Below, piece by piece: positions 33,593-43,122 of a stretch of 64,000 nt of DNA. Position numbers and translations under genes: made by a program. Below the pieces are notes generated by a model that was not told where the DNA came from, searched no databases, and saw only the letters and a program-made list of their open reading frames with translations. Origin of the DNA: GCA-003244245 sp050699815 (GTDB lineage Bacteria; Actinomycetota; Actinomycetes; Mycobacteriales; Pseudonocardiaceae); assembly GCA_050699815.1 (NCBI GenBank), contig JBOHFT010000001.1, forward strand, positions 1-64,000. Direction: 5' to 3'. Numbering within the stretch: position 1 is the first letter of the stretch; every line of letters begins with the position of its first letter.

Positions 33593-34195
33593 TCATGCAG
33601 AGTCCGCGAGCATCTCGGTGGCGCGACGGACCAGGCGGCGCTCGTCGGCGTAGGCCAGCCGCTGCGGCAGGTCGGCCAGTGGCACCCAGGCCACCTCGGT
33701 GACCTCCACGTCGGCGTCGGACAGCTCCCCACCCAGCGCCCGCAGCAGGAAGTGGTGCACTGTTTTGTGCACCCGGCGGTCCTCGGCGACGAACCAGTAG
33801 TCGATGCAGCCCAGGGCCGCGACCACCGCGCTGTCGATCCCGGTCTCTTCGGCGACCTCGCGCACGGCCGCCTGCTCCACGGTCTCGCCGTGCTCGACGT
33901 GACCTTTGGGCAGTGACCACAGCAGCCGGCCGCGCCGATCCAGCCGGCCGATCACGGCCGCCCGCCCGGTGTCGGTGTCGACCACCAGCCCGCCTGCCGA
34001 GGTCTCGTCCACGGTCCGCATCTGGTCGGCTTGGCGCTTGCCGCTGGGTTCGTCGCTGTTGCCGACCCCGACGCCATCAGCCCGGCTCCCCTTGGTGCCC
34101 TTACCCTGGCCCGCCCTGCGTTGGCGGCTCCTGCCCTGGCGGGGTGCATCTCGGGCGGCCTTGTCACGGCCGGACCGGTTGGCGGGCGGGGGCAT
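33593..34195 (-). CDS. Nudix hydrolase
   Basis: 200 residues. N-terminal 55 residues are a basic low-complexity extension (RSGRDKAARDAPRQGRSRQ). The Nudix box GHVEHGETVEQAAVREVAEETGI matches GX5EX7REUXEEXGU exactly. Preceded by ETSAGGLVVD, as in the MutT/NUDIX proteins next to cca in actinobacteria. Substrate unknown; related neighbours hydrolyse oxidised or capped nucleotides. Divergent from cca. Confidence 0.93.
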   Translation of the reverse strand: MPPPANRSGRDKAARDAPRQGRSRQRRAGQGKGTKGSRADGVGVGNSDEPSGKRQADQMRTVDETSAGGLVVDTDTGRAAVIGRLDRRGRLLWSLPKGHVEHGETVEQAAVREVAEETGIDSAVVAALGCIDYWFVAEDRRVHKTVHHFLLRALGGELSDADVEVTEVAWVPLADLPQRLAYADERRLVRRATEMLADSA

Positions 34196-34304
34196 GAGGC
34201 TGATGGTATCCGCGGGGTGGGGTTGCCGGTGGGCCTACTGCGGCGGCGGCGGACCGTTACGCTGGCTCCTCGTGTCCCCTTCGCCCTCCGCGGTAGGAAA
34301 CCGC

Positions 34305-35786
34305 ATGCCGTCGGTGAGCCCAGCACAGCACAATGCCGTGGTGGAACTGCTCCGGATCGCGCCGGTGGCAGACGAGCTGGCCGCCCGGTTCAGCGCGGCC
34401 GGTCATTCGCTGTATCTCGTGGGCGGCAGCGTGCGCGACGCCCTGCTCGGCCGGCTGGGCAGCGACCTGGACTTCACCACCGACGCCCGCCCGGACGCCA
34501 CCCGGCGGATCCTGGACGGCTGGGCCGACGCGGTGTGGGACACCGGGATCGCCTTCGGCACCGTCGGCGCGACCAGGGCCGGCACCCACTGCGAGATCAC
34601 CACCTACCGCGCTGACCGCTACGACCGGGTCTCCCGCAATCCCGATGTGATCTTCGGCGACACCGTCGAGGGCGACCTGGCCCGGCGTGATTTCACCGTG
34701 AACGCGATGGCCGTGCAGCTGCCGTCGCGAGACCTGCTTGCAGGGTCGAGCCATCAACACCGAGGAGCCGGCCGGTTCGTCGACCCGCACGGTGGGATGG
34801 CCGCGCTGGCCCGCCGTGAGCTGGACACCCCCGCGACACCGCAGGAGTCCTTCGCCGACGACCCGCTGCGGATGCTGCGCGCGGCCCGGTTCGTCTCCCA
34901 GCTCGGTTTCACCCTGGCCCCCCGGGTGCGGGCCGCGCTGGTCGACATGGCACCCGAGATCCGCCGGATCACCGCCGAGCGGGTCGGCGCGGAACTGTCC
35001 AAGCTGCTGCTCGGGGCGCATCCGCGGGCCGGCGTGGAGCTGATGGTGGACACCGGGCTGGCTGACCATGTGCTGCCCGAGGTGCCCGCGATGCGCTTGG
35101 AGATAGATGAGCATCACCAGCACAAGGACGTCTACGTGCATTCGCTGACGGTGCTCGACCAGGTGATCGCGCTCGAGGACGGCGAGCCTGACCTGGTGCT
35201 GCGGCTGGCGGCGTTGCTGCATGACATCGGCAAGCCGGCCACCCGCAGGCACGAGGCCGGCGGCGGGGTGAGCTTCCACCATCACGAGGTGGTCGGGGCC
35301 AAGCTGGTCCGCAAGAGGATGCGCGCCCTGCGTTACCCCACGCACGTCGTCGACGACGTCGCGGCGCTGGTGTTCTTGCACCTGCGGTTCCACGGTTACG
35401 GCGGCGGGGAGTGGACCGACTCGGCGGTGCGGCGCTATGTCACCGACGCCGGGGATCTGCTGCCGCGGCTGCACAAGCTCGTCCGGGCCGACTGCACCAC
35501 CCGCAACCGCCGCAAGGCGGCCGCGCTGCAGCGCACCTACGACGGCCTGGAGCTGCGCATCGAGCGGATCCGCGCCGAGGAGGACCTGGCCCGGGTGCGC
35601 CCGGACCTCGACGGTAACGCGATCATGGAGCTGCTCGGGCTGGCGCCCGGCCCGCTGGTCGGCCAGGCCTGGCGGCACCTCAAGGACGTGCGCCTGGACC
35701 GCGGCCCGCTATCCCGCGACGAGGCCGAGGCCGAGCTGCGCCGCTGGGCCCAGGACAACCTCCCCGCCGGTGGATCGAGCCCGTGA
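34305..35786 (+). CDS. cca: CCA tRNA nucleotidyltransferase
   Basis: 493 residues from the ATG at 34305 with TAGGAAA upstream; a GTG at 34272 is an alternative. Class II nucleotidyltransferase head: SLYLVGGSVRDALLGRLGSDLDFTTDARPD (catalytic DLD), RRDFTVNAMAVQL, then DDPLRMLRAARF. The C-terminal HD domain shows LLHDIGKPATRRHE and HHHEVVGAKLVRKRM. Adds or repairs the CCA end of tRNAs. Position next to the Nudix gene is conserved. A short insertion codes SSHQHRGAGRF in the head domain. Confidence 0.95.
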   Translation: MPSVSPAQHNAVVELLRIAPVADELAARFSAAGHSLYLVGGSVRDALLGRLGSDLDFTTDARPDATRRILDGWADAVWDTGIAFGTVGATRAGTHCEITTYRADRYDRVSRNPDVIFGDTVEGDLARRDFTVNAMAVQLPSRDLLAGSSHQHRGAGRFVDPHGGMAALARRELDTPATPQESFADDPLRMLRAARFVSQLGFTLAPRVRAALVDMAPEIRRITAERVGAELSKLLLGAHPRAGVELMVDTGLADHVLPEVPAMRLEIDEHHQHKDVYVHSLTVLDQVIALEDGEPDLVLRLAALLHDIGKPATRRHEAGGGVSFHHHEVVGAKLVRKRMRALRYPTHVVDDVAALVFLHLRFHGYGGGEWTDSAVRRYVTDAGDLLPRLHKLVRADCTTRNRRKAAALQRTYDGLELRIERIRAEEDLARVRPDLDGNAIMELLGLAPGPLVGQAWRHLKDVRLDRGPLSRDEAEAELRRWAQDNLPAGGSSP

Positions 35787-35798
35787 ACCCGACGCGGG

Positions 35799-35910
35799 TC
35801 AGCAGCCGAGTTCGCCGGTGCGCAGGGCGGTGGTGAAGGCGGTCCAGGCGGGCGGGGGGACGGCCAGCACGCTGCCGGCCGGGTTCTTGGAGTCGCGCAG
35901 CAGCGGCCTG
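35799..35910 (-). pseudogene. DUF397 gene remnant (C-terminal part)
   Basis: Minus-strand reading gives RPLLRDSKNPAGSVLAVPPPAWTAFTTALRTGELGC and a stop, the C-terminal half of a DUF397 protein. No start codon or N-terminal half is present upstream in frame, and no Scr1 regulator adjoins it. A decayed relic downstream of cca. Confidence 0.8.
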
Positions 35911-36103
35911 GCGGGATCGGATCGAGGTGTGCGGGTTTCCGGGCATAGGACGCACTATGCACGATGCGTGACGCCAACAAAATCACTCGATCGTGCTATT
36001 GCTTGCAGCACGTGCAATGGAGCTGAGGGGTCGCTGTCCCAGACTGGGCCTCGTCCGCAACGTCCTGTCGGTGCGGCGCACGCTCGTCTGTACGCTGTTA
36101 TGT
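35911..36103. other. Upstream region of a toxin-antitoxin pair
   Basis: About 190 bp between the DUF397 relic and the antitoxin gene. It holds an A/T-richer patch (GTGACGCCAACAAAATCACTCGATCG near 35968-35993) that may contain the promoter; no gene seen. Confidence 0.35.
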
Positions 36104-36331
36104 ATGCAGCGAGAGCGGCTAACTGTGAGCATGGAACCGCAGACGGTGGCGTGGGTGCGGCAGTGCGGGGCACGCACCCGGGGTGGCGCCTCTGCGTATC
36201 TCGAGCACCTGGTCCGTCAGGACGCGTTGCGGGCGGCGGCGGCATCAGCGGCCAGCTGGTACGCAGCGCACCCGACTTACGCAGCTGACAGCGCGGCCGA
36301 GACCAGGGCGGCGCTGGACCAGACAGCGTGA
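36104..36331 (+). CDS. Antitoxin of a MazEF/PemIK-like pair
   Basis: 75 residues from the ATG at 36104 (MQRERLTVSMEPQTVAWVRQCGART). RLTVSMEPQTVAWVRQ followed by SAYLEHLVRQDALRAAAASAASWYAAHP fits a short RHH antitoxin with helical tail. The stop overlaps the toxin GTG by 4 nt. Confidence 0.78.
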   Translation: MQRERLTVSMEPQTVAWVRQCGARTRGGASAYLEHLVRQDALRAAAASAASWYAAHPTYAADSAAETRAALDQTA

Positions 36332-36630
36332 GGCGAGGGGACCTCTACCGTTACGAACCAGTGCTGGCCAGGCCCGGCCAGCCGACCACCAGGCTCATCG
36401 TCTCCGCCGACGCAGTGAACGCCAACGACGCCCTGCCTGCGGTCTACGCAATGCACGTCGTGGACTCCGACCCCGGCTCGCTGCTGGCCGTGCGGGTCGG
36501 GGAGTTCGGCTGGGCGTTTGCTCTGGAGATCGATCGCCCACCCCGCCGCCTCGTCGAGCACCTGGGCCGCGCCACCCCCGAAGAGCTTGAGCAGGTCGAC
36601 AACGCTATCCGGGCGGTCTTCGAGGTATAG
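36328..36630 (+). CDS. MazF/PemK-like endoribonuclease toxin
   Basis: 100 residues from the GTG at 36328. RRGDLYRYEPVLARPGQPTTRLIVSADAVNAND matches the MazF/CcdB-like SH3 barrel start (usually RGDIWxVdlxP...RPvlVvS), followed by GEFGWAFALEIDRPPRRLVEHLGRATPEELEQVDNAIRAVF. Likely mRNA-cleaving toxin, co-translated with the antitoxin. Confidence 0.8.
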   Translation: MRRGDLYRYEPVLARPGQPTTRLIVSADAVNANDALPAVYAMHVVDSDPGSLLAVRVGEFGWAFALEIDRPPRRLVEHLGRATPEELEQVDNAIRAVFEV

Positions 36631-36707
36631 GACCAAGGGCAGCTCCGCCACCCAGTTCTGTCGCTCTATCCTGGCCACCGACCGCGCGGAACCGGAAGGG
36701 ATCCCCC

Positions 36708-37436
36708 ATGCACAGTGACCTGTTCGCGCCCAGCCATCAGGAGACCGAGCCCACCCAGCGGGGCATGGTGCGGCAGAACTCGAAGATGCTCAAGGTCGCG
36801 CTAGACGGTGAGGTGCTCGCCCGGCGGGGTTCGATGGTCGCCTACCAGGGCCAGGTGCAGTTCACGGCGCTGGGCTCGGGCGGGGTGGGCAAGTTCCTCA
36901 AGCAGAAGCTGACCGGCGAGGGCATCCCGCTGATGAAGGTGTCCGGCCAGGGCGACGTGTTCCTCGCCGACCTTGCGGCTGACGTGCATCTGATCGACCT
37001 GGAGGGTCCGCACGACGCGCTGACTGTCAACGGCAAGAACGTGCTGGCTTTCGAGCCCACCCTGAAATACGAGATCCGCCGGGTCGACGGCGCAGGCATG
37101 CTCTCCGCGGCGGGCCTGTACAACTGCGTGTTCTCCGGGCCGGGCCGCATCGCGATCACCGCGAAGGGTTCACCGGTAGTGCTCACCGTCGATCAGCCCA
37201 CCTACGCCGACCCGCAGGCGGCGATCGCCTGGTCGGCCTCGCTGCAGACCGGGTTCCACCGGGCCGACCAGCTGAGCCTGGGCACGCTGCTCGGCCGCAC
37301 CACCGGCGAGGCGTTCACGATGAGCTTCGCCGGGCAGGGCTTCGTCATCGTGCAGCCCTCGGAGGAGTTGCCGGACAACAGCGGCACCGACGAGTCCGAG
37401 GGCGGCGGACTGCTCGGTGGGCTGATGGGCCGCTAA
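36708..37436 (+). CDS. AIM24 family protein
   Basis: 242 residues. AIM24/TRAP-like beta-rich fold: MVRQNSKMLKVALDGEVLARRGSMVAYQGQVQF, GSGGVGKFLKQKLTGEGIPLMKVSGQGDVFLADLAADVHLI, and AFTMSFAGQGFVIVQPSEE. Acidic tail ends GGGLLGGLMGR. Named from the yeast mitochondrial AIM24; the bacterial function is unknown. Related genes occur in actinobacteria in tandem. It converges on the MFS gene through a long hairpin. Confidence 0.9.
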   Translation: MHSDLFAPSHQETEPTQRGMVRQNSKMLKVALDGEVLARRGSMVAYQGQVQFTALGSGGVGKFLKQKLTGEGIPLMKVSGQGDVFLADLAADVHLIDLEGPHDALTVNGKNVLAFEPTLKYEIRRVDGAGMLSAAGLYNCVFSGPGRIAITAKGSPVVLTVDQPTYADPQAAIAWSASLQTGFHRADQLSLGTLLGRTTGEAFTMSFAGQGFVIVQPSEELPDNSGTDESEGGGLLGGLMGR

Positions 37437-37466
37437 CCGGTGCACTCCGAATGCCTGGTGCCTTCC

Positions 37467-37528
37467 GCATTCAGCGGGCTCAGCGGGGCTATAAGGGGTC
37501 CGATAGCCCCGCTGAGCCCGCTGAATGC
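37467..37528. terminator. Perfect 26-bp hairpin between convergent genes
   Basis: Arms 37467-37492 and 37503-37528 are exact complements over 26 bp around a 10-nt loop. It lies between AIM24 and the convergent MFS gene and covers the last codons and stop (37489-37491) of the latter. A bidirectional terminator is the simplest reading, although there is no T-run; it could also be a mobile palindrome. Confidence 0.75.
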
Positions 37529-38826
37529 GCAGGAGCCCGGTCGATGCGGCCGTAGAGGGCTGCTGCGGTGAGGTAGGCGGCAGCGGCTAGGAGGAGGAGT
37601 TCGGGGGCGTGGCCATCTGGCGGTACTACCGTGGCGGCTAGTGCAGCGGCGAGGACGTAGCCGACGTTGAATACCGTGTCATACAGCGCGAAGACCCGGC
37701 CGCGCACCTCGTCCCCGACGTCGCCCTGCACCGTGGCGTCCAGGCTCAGCTTTACCACCTGCCCCGCTGTGGACAGTGCGAACGCGGCGGCCAGCATCGT
37801 CGGCATGATCATCGGCAGGCCGAGCGCGACGATCAGTATCCCGGCGGCCAGCAGGGCACCGCGGACCGTGTGCCGCCGACCGAACCTGGCCACCAGCAGC
37901 GGCGTGAGCACCGCCGCGAGCAGCAACCCGGCCGCCCCGGCGACGAGCACCTGCCCGACCCCGGGGAGCCCGGTCAGCAGCAGCCCGTGGGAGGTGAAGG
38001 TGTTGCTGTACAGCAGCAGCGTCACCAGGGTCGCGATGCCGAACGACAGCCGGTGCGCGGCGAGCGCCACCATGCCCGCGGCGACGCTGGGCACCCGGAT
38101 CGCGGCGGTCAGGCCGTCGCGCAGCCCGCTGGCCACCGCCCGGGTTGCCTTGGCGGGCTCATCGGTGGAGTCCGGCCCGAGCTGGCCGGGCCGAAGGCTG
38201 GCCGCGATCGCCGCTGCGAGCAGCGAGCCCAGCACCGCACCCGCCGTCACCCAGGCCGACCCAGTGTCGCCTGACCCGACCACCTCGCGCAGTCCGATCG
38301 CGCACACCCCGCCGAAGATGGTGCAGGCTGAGCCGACGGTGGCGGCCAGCGCGTTGGCTTCCACCAGGTGCCGTGGTGGCGCCACGTGCGGCAACCCCGC
38401 GGACAGCCCGGCCAGCACGAACCGGCTCACCCCGGTAACCAGCAGCGCTCCGAGGAACAGCGGTGTCCCACCCACCCCGGTCCCGACTGCCAGCGCCACC
38501 AGCACGATCAGCACGCCGCGCAGCAGGTTCGCCACCACCAGGACCGCCCGGCGATCCCAGCGGTCCAGCAGCGCCCCGGCGAACGGCCCCACCAGCGAGT
38601 ACGGCAGCAGCAGCACGGCCAGCCCGGCCGCGATCGCCATCGGGTCGGCCTGGCGTTCCGGGTTGAACAGCACGGCGCCGCCCAACGCGGCCTGGAACAC
38701 CCCGTCGCCCCACTGCGCGGCGAATCGGGAACCCAGCAACCGGCCGAACCCGTGGGTGCCGAGCAGTCGTCGCACCCCTAGCCGGTCGGGCGGGCTGGCC
38801 TGGGCAGTGGACTGCGACGAGGTCAC
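37489..38826 (-). CDS. Major facilitator superfamily transporter
   Basis: 445 residues, about 12 hydrophobic segments. The loop 2-3 motif appears as GALLDRWDRRAVLVVANLLRG. Best fit is the drug/metabolite exporter group with enterobactin-exporter-like features (FAAQWGDGVFQAALGGAVLFNPERQADPMAIAAGLAVLLLPYSLVGPFAGALLDRW). Substrate unknown. The final codons lie in the 26-bp hairpin. It is the last intact gene before the degraded left boundary of the biosynthetic island. Confidence 0.88.
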   Translation of the reverse strand: MTSSQSTAQASPPDRLGVRRLLGTHGFGRLLGSRFAAQWGDGVFQAALGGAVLFNPERQADPMAIAAGLAVLLLPYSLVGPFAGALLDRWDRRAVLVVANLLRGVLIVLVALAVGTGVGGTPLFLGALLVTGVSRFVLAGLSAGLPHVAPPRHLVEANALAATVGSACTIFGGVCAIGLREVVGSGDTGSAWVTAGAVLGSLLAAAIAASLRPGQLGPDSTDEPAKATRAVASGLRDGLTAAIRVPSVAAGMVALAAHRLSFGIATLVTLLLYSNTFTSHGLLLTGLPGVGQVLVAGAAGLLLAAVLTPLLVARFGRRHTVRGALLAAGILIVALGLPMIMPTMLAAAFALSTAGQVVKLSLDATVQGDVGDEVRGRVFALYDTVFNVGYVLAAALAATVVPPDGHAPELLLLAAAAYLTAAALYGRIDRAPAHSAGSAGLSDPL

Positions 38827-38939
38827 GAGCGGTCAGACTAACGGTGCCACGTGAGCGGGGCGCCAAGGAGGTGTGAACTTGACCGGTAGGGCCGATTGGC
38901 TGGCGTTGTTCGCTGCCGGATCGGGGACGGTCGGGCACC

Positions 38940-39378
38940 GCGCCGTGCGAGACAGCCTCGGGTGAATCCTCCCAGTCCTTTTGCCGCCCGAGTGGCGTCA
39001 GGTCGGGGAAGGGCCAGTTGCTGGCCAGCGCCCTCGACGCCTCGCCCGGTCGTGAAGTAGGCGCTGAAGACCTCGTCGCAGTCGTGGAGGAAGACGTTGC
39101 GCCTGAAGCCCGTTGTGACGCCGAAGCCGCTGCTTGCCGAGGAAAACAGGGGGATCTTCGCGTCCATGTGCTTCTTGAACGCCTCGATCTCGGCCGACGG
39201 CGCTCGCGACACCAGAGCCAGGGAGGTGTCGCAGGTGGCCGATGTTGTCGACGACCGTCGAGCAACCCGAACAGGGACCGTCGTCGCCCGGCTTGAGCAT
39301 GTGGTGGTAGACGATGAGCTGGCGGCCGTCGACCAGGTCGAGCAGGCTCGCCTCGCCGCCTGAACCCGGCGGATTCAA
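38940..39378 (-). pseudogene. DUF899 thioredoxin-like protein, frameshifted and deleted
   Basis: Pieces in different frames line up in order with the DUF899 family. First LLDLVDGRQLIVYHHMLKPG and CSGCSTVVDNIGHLRHL, then SRAPSAEIEAFKKHMDAKIPLFSSASSGFGV and DCDEVFSAYFTTGRGVE, then WPFPDLTPLGRQKDWEDSPEA. At least two frameshifts and an internal deletion make it non-functional. It marks the left boundary zone of the island. Confidence 0.85.
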
Positions 39379-39425
39379 GGTCAGTTCATCACATGAGATG
39401 ATCTTATGTGATGAACGGAGGCTTG

Positions 39426-40060
39426 GGTGCGCGGTAAGTACTGACGGTCGAGGAACGGGACGATGCTCTCCGCGGGATATGCGCGAATCCGTCGGATCGG
39501 ACGATCTCCGCCCGGCTGGGACGGAGCCAGTCGGTCATCACCCGAGAGATCATCCGAAACGGCGGCCGCGACAGCTACCGGGTGCACGCCGCGCAGGAAC
39601 GGTACAAAACGCTGAAATCTCGCCGAAAGAGCGGAAACTGGAGAAGTAATGAGCGATTGCATGATGCTGTCACGGAAAAACTACGGAACGACTTCTCACC
39701 GGAGCGGATCTCGGGCAGACTGAAAGAGGACTATCCCGGGGATGCGTATGTCCCACGAGACGATCCATCAAGCGCTGTTCCTGCAGGCGAGAGGGGAGCT
39801 GCGGACACAGCTGAAGCTGGCCCTGCGGAGCGGCCGGGCCCAGCGGGTACCGTGCGGTCGACCCGTCCGAAGCAGACCAAGGGTCGCCGGCATGGTCAAC
39901 ATCAGCGAGCGTCCGGCCGAGGCGCAGTACCGAGCAGTGCCGATCCGCTGGGAGGGGGATCTGATCATCGAGAAAAGCGGGGGAAACGCTGGGGTTCAAA
40001 ACTCCGCCAGAGATGCTGGAGAAGGCGCTAATGGAAGCGTCTCATGCACTGACCGCTTGA
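39426..40060 (+). mobile_element. IS30-family transposase remnant, internally deleted
   Basis: In order: LTVEERDDALRGICANPSDRTISARLGRSQSVITREI (N-terminal HTH), NGGRDSYRVHAAQERYKTLKSR, RLHDAVTEKLRNDFSPERISGRLKEDYP, after a frameshift MRMSHETIHQALFLQARGELRTQLKLALRSGRAQRV, NISERPAEAQYRAVPIRWEGDLII, then directly TLGFKTPPEMLEKALMEASHALTA and a stop. The C-terminal tail is joined to the start of the catalytic region, so most of the DDE core is deleted. No terminal inverted repeats were identified. It is dead and probably marks an old insertion at the island boundary. Confidence 0.85.
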
Positions 40061-40226
40061 GACCGCCCCGGCAAAGGCGTACTCCTTACCCAACCCGGGA
40101 CCATCGGCAGCTGTCGGCGCTCGGCTGCCAGTGCGTCTCGGGCCCGGGTAGCTTCTTTCTCATTGACGAGCAGAAGCGAAAAGTGAAACTGTCCGGCCAT
40201 GGGCCATGGTTAAAACAGGAGCAGCA

Positions 40227-43058
40227 ATGATGAAATTAATTGCGCGAGAGCAAGATTTTAGTACGCTGCAGAAGATGTACGTTGACAGCCTCGACGGTAG
40301 AGGCAGCGTGGCGGTGGTGAGCGGTGCTGTCGGATCTGGAAAAACTGAATTACTACGTGCCATTGAAGAATGGGCTACGGAATCCGGCTCGCTAGTGCTC
40401 GCCGCCAACTGCTCACCGGTGGAGCGAGCACTCCCACTTAGCTTGGTCACTCAGCTTTTCCACAGCGTTGAACTTGATCCGGAGCATGCCGAGAAGGTAT
40501 CTTTATTTCTCAACGACAGAGCGGGTGCTCACGTTTTGACCGAGCCTGACCGGGAAGTCATTAATCGCATTGATACGGGCTTGACGAAAGCTCTTTCAAC
40601 GCTTCTGCTTGAACTTGCCAAAAATAGTCCGCTCGTAATTGTGATTGATGATCTGCATCATGCTGACGGTCTTTCATTGCAGCTCCTGATATATTTCGTC
40701 AACCGGCTCAAAACCGCCCGGGTCCTGGTGGTGGTCACCGTATTGGCAAGTTGCAGGCCAGCTTACCCAATGCTCAGCACGGAACTTTTACGTCCACCAT
40801 ATACCCGGTGTTTCCGTCTTGCTCCACTGTCCCACGATGAGGTAGGTCGAATACTCTCCCAGGGAATCGATGATGATGCAGCCCAGCTCGCTGCTACTTG
40901 CCATGCTATCAGCGGAGGGAACCTGCGCCTGATATGTGCGTTAATGGACGACTTTCGTTCATTGGTTGAGACGATTCCAGCGCGGCGCGCCCAGCATGTC
41001 TTCCTAGATGTCTTCCTAGGCGACGCATTTAGCGAGGCTGTGCGCACCAGCCTGCAGCGGTTCGACACGCAGGTTCTGCGGATTGCGCAGGCAGTCGCGG
41101 TGCTCGGCGACCTTGTCTCGCCCACTCTGCTCGGCAAGATCCTTGACATGGCGGCTGAATCGACTACGCAGGCTATCCAGGAACTAGACATTGCCGGCCT
41201 GCTCGACTCAGGACAATTTCGGCATCAAGCGGTCCGATCAATCATACTCGCGGATATGGTCTCCGAAGAGCGTGCTGATCTCCATCTTAGAATCGCCGAG
41301 CTGCTGCATGACGGCGGTGCGCCCGCGACTACTGTCGCCGGGCATCTCATCGCGGCGCGGCGAACTCAGGGCCAATGGGCTCTGGAAGTGTTGCTGAAGG
41401 CGGCGGAGCAGGTGGCCGATGACGGTCAGATTGGCATGGCGTTCGAATGTCTCAACTTAGCGTATCAAGATTGCTCTGACGAACGAGAGTGGGTGCCTAT
41501 TGCGACCGCGCTTGTGAAGGTCGCATGGCGGCTCAATCCCTTCACTGCGTTGCGCCATTTACCGCAGCTGACCGAGGCAATCCGCGAGGGTCACCTGGAC
41601 GGCCGGGGAGCCACGATGATAATTAGGTACCTACTCTGGCACGGCAAACTCCATCAAGCGGAACAGGCGGTGAACAGCCTGTACGCTGCAGCCAGAACGG
41701 CCGGTGCCAAGGAGGCAGCCACTGAGCTCAACGAATTCAGCCTGTGGCTCTCCTGCTCATATCCTGAATTTTCCCAACGTATCTCGGCTGTATCGGGCGG
41801 TGAGACGAAACGCAGCATTTCCTTATCACCGGAGACAATTTATCCGAGCCTGCAGGGCACCACGTTGCTTGCTGACCTGCTTACTGGCGGTTCGCGAGAA
41901 AATGCCGTCCTCAACGCCGAGCAGTTTTTGCGGAGTTGTCGACCGCATGAAGCTGTGGATGAGCCGCTGACCTCCGCACTCGCCGTTTTGGTATATGCAG
42001 GAGAACTGGATTCAGCCAGCACCTGGTGCGTGTCCATCCTCAATAAAGCTGCGAGCCGCCGCGACGTGACCGGGCAAGCTTTGATTTCCAGCCTTCAAGC
42101 GGAAATCGCCGTCAGATCTGGCGACCCGCCCTCGGCGGAACAGTTTTCCCAGCGGGCGCTTAAGTATATTTCTACTCAAAGCTGGGGACTTGGGATCGGT
42201 GCTCCATTAGCCAGTATATTGTTAGCCGCAACGGTGATGGGAAAATACCAGGAGGCGGCTGAGTATCTCAATCAACCGGTACCAAAGGAAATGTTCCAGA
42301 GCCGATTCGGTCTCTACTACCAGCATGCTCGCGGGCATTACTACTTGGCGACGAACAACGGGCGTGCTGCTCTTGCCGACTTCCGGGTTTGTGGTGAGCT
42401 GATGCAGCGATGGGGTATCGACCAGCCGTCGTTGGTGCCGTGGCGGACTGACATGGCCCAAGCGCTACTGCACTTGGGTGAGAAGGACCGGGCGAGGAAG
42501 CTCGTATTAGAGCAACTAGCACGAATTGGAGCGGAACGTTCTCGGGCATACGGTATATCACTGCGAGTACTGGCGGCGACGACCGATCTCCAACATCAGC
42601 TCCAGCTGCTCAAGGAATCTATTGATGTTTTGGGAGAATGTGGCGACAGGCTCGAACTCGCCCGCTCGCTGGCTGACCTCAGCAGTGTGTATCACATACT
42701 TGGGGAATCCGCTAAGGCGCGGATGACGATTCGCCGAGCCAGGCACGTTGCCGGTGACCGCGAGATTGAGCACATGCAAGCTAGATATACGAAAAAACGC
42801 ACAAGCAAGAATTTTGCAAGATTCCTCGGGGCCCAACAGGGGACCGTCGGGCAGGTGACGGAGTTGACAGTCTCAGAGCGAAGGGTGGCCGTGCTCGTTG
42901 CACAGGGATTCACCAACCGTGAGGTGGCGCAGAAACTGTACATCTCGGTTAGTACGGTCGAGCAACACTTGAGTAGGACCTACCGTAAACTCAAAATAAA
43001 CCGCCGCGCAGAATTACCTGCCAGACTCGGACCGAACGATATGCACGATATGTTTTGA
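40227..43058 (+). CDS. LAL/LuxR-family transcriptional regulator
   Basis: 943 residues from the ATG at 40227 with AGGAG upstream. N-terminal AAA-type ATPase: Walker A GAVGSGKT at 33-40 and Walker B PLVIVIDDLHHADG near 135-148. A long helical middle (TPR-like) and a C-terminal LuxR helix-turn-helix, ELTVSERRVAVLVAQGFTNREVAQKLYISVSTVEQHLSRTYRKL. Large ATP-binding LuxR regulators commonly activate secondary-metabolite clusters. Codon 4 is TTA and further TTA codons occur (for example in ELLRP), implying dependence on the rare bldA-type leucyl tRNA. GC is clearly lower than in the core genes. First gene of the island. Confidence 0.93.
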   Translation: MMKLIAREQDFSTLQKMYVDSLDGRGSVAVVSGAVGSGKTELLRAIEEWATESGSLVLAANCSPVERALPLSLVTQLFHSVELDPEHAEKVSLFLNDRAGAHVLTEPDREVINRIDTGLTKALSTLLLELAKNSPLVIVIDDLHHADGLSLQLLIYFVNRLKTARVLVVVTVLASCRPAYPMLSTELLRPPYTRCFRLAPLSHDEVGRILSQGIDDDAAQLAATCHAISGGNLRLICALMDDFRSLVETIPARRAQHVFLDVFLGDAFSEAVRTSLQRFDTQVLRIAQAVAVLGDLVSPTLLGKILDMAAESTTQAIQELDIAGLLDSGQFRHQAVRSIILADMVSEERADLHLRIAELLHDGGAPATTVAGHLIAARRTQGQWALEVLLKAAEQVADDGQIGMAFECLNLAYQDCSDEREWVPIATALVKVAWRLNPFTALRHLPQLTEAIREGHLDGRGATMIIRYLLWHGKLHQAEQAVNSLYAAARTAGAKEAATELNEFSLWLSCSYPEFSQRISAVSGGETKRSISLSPETIYPSLQGTTLLADLLTGGSRENAVLNAEQFLRSCRPHEAVDEPLTSALAVLVYAGELDSASTWCVSILNKAASRRDVTGQALISSLQAEIAVRSGDPPSAEQFSQRALKYISTQSWGLGIGAPLASILLAATVMGKYQEAAEYLNQPVPKEMFQSRFGLYYQHARGHYYLATNNGRAALADFRVCGELMQRWGIDQPSLVPWRTDMAQALLHLGEKDRARKLVLEQLARIGAERSRAYGISLRVLAATTDLQHQLQLLKESIDVLGECGDRLELARSLADLSSVYHILGESAKARMTIRRARHVAGDREIEHMQARYTKKRTSKNFARFLGAQQGTVGQVTELTVSERRVAVLVAQGFTNREVAQKLYISVSTVEQHLSRTYRKLKINRRAELPARLGPNDMHDMF

Positions 43059-43081
43059 GTATGGTCCGGGTGATATTCCTC

Positions 43082-43114
43082 ATGGCACAGTATCATAATG
43101 GCACAGTATTCATA
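43082..43114. repeat. Short direct repeat at LAL 3' end
   Basis: ATGGCACAGTATCATA at 43082-43097 is followed by ATGGCACAGTATTCATA at 43098-43114, an imperfect tandem duplication between the LAL and LmbU-type stop codons. Confidence 0.8.
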
Positions 43115-43122
43115 ATGACACG

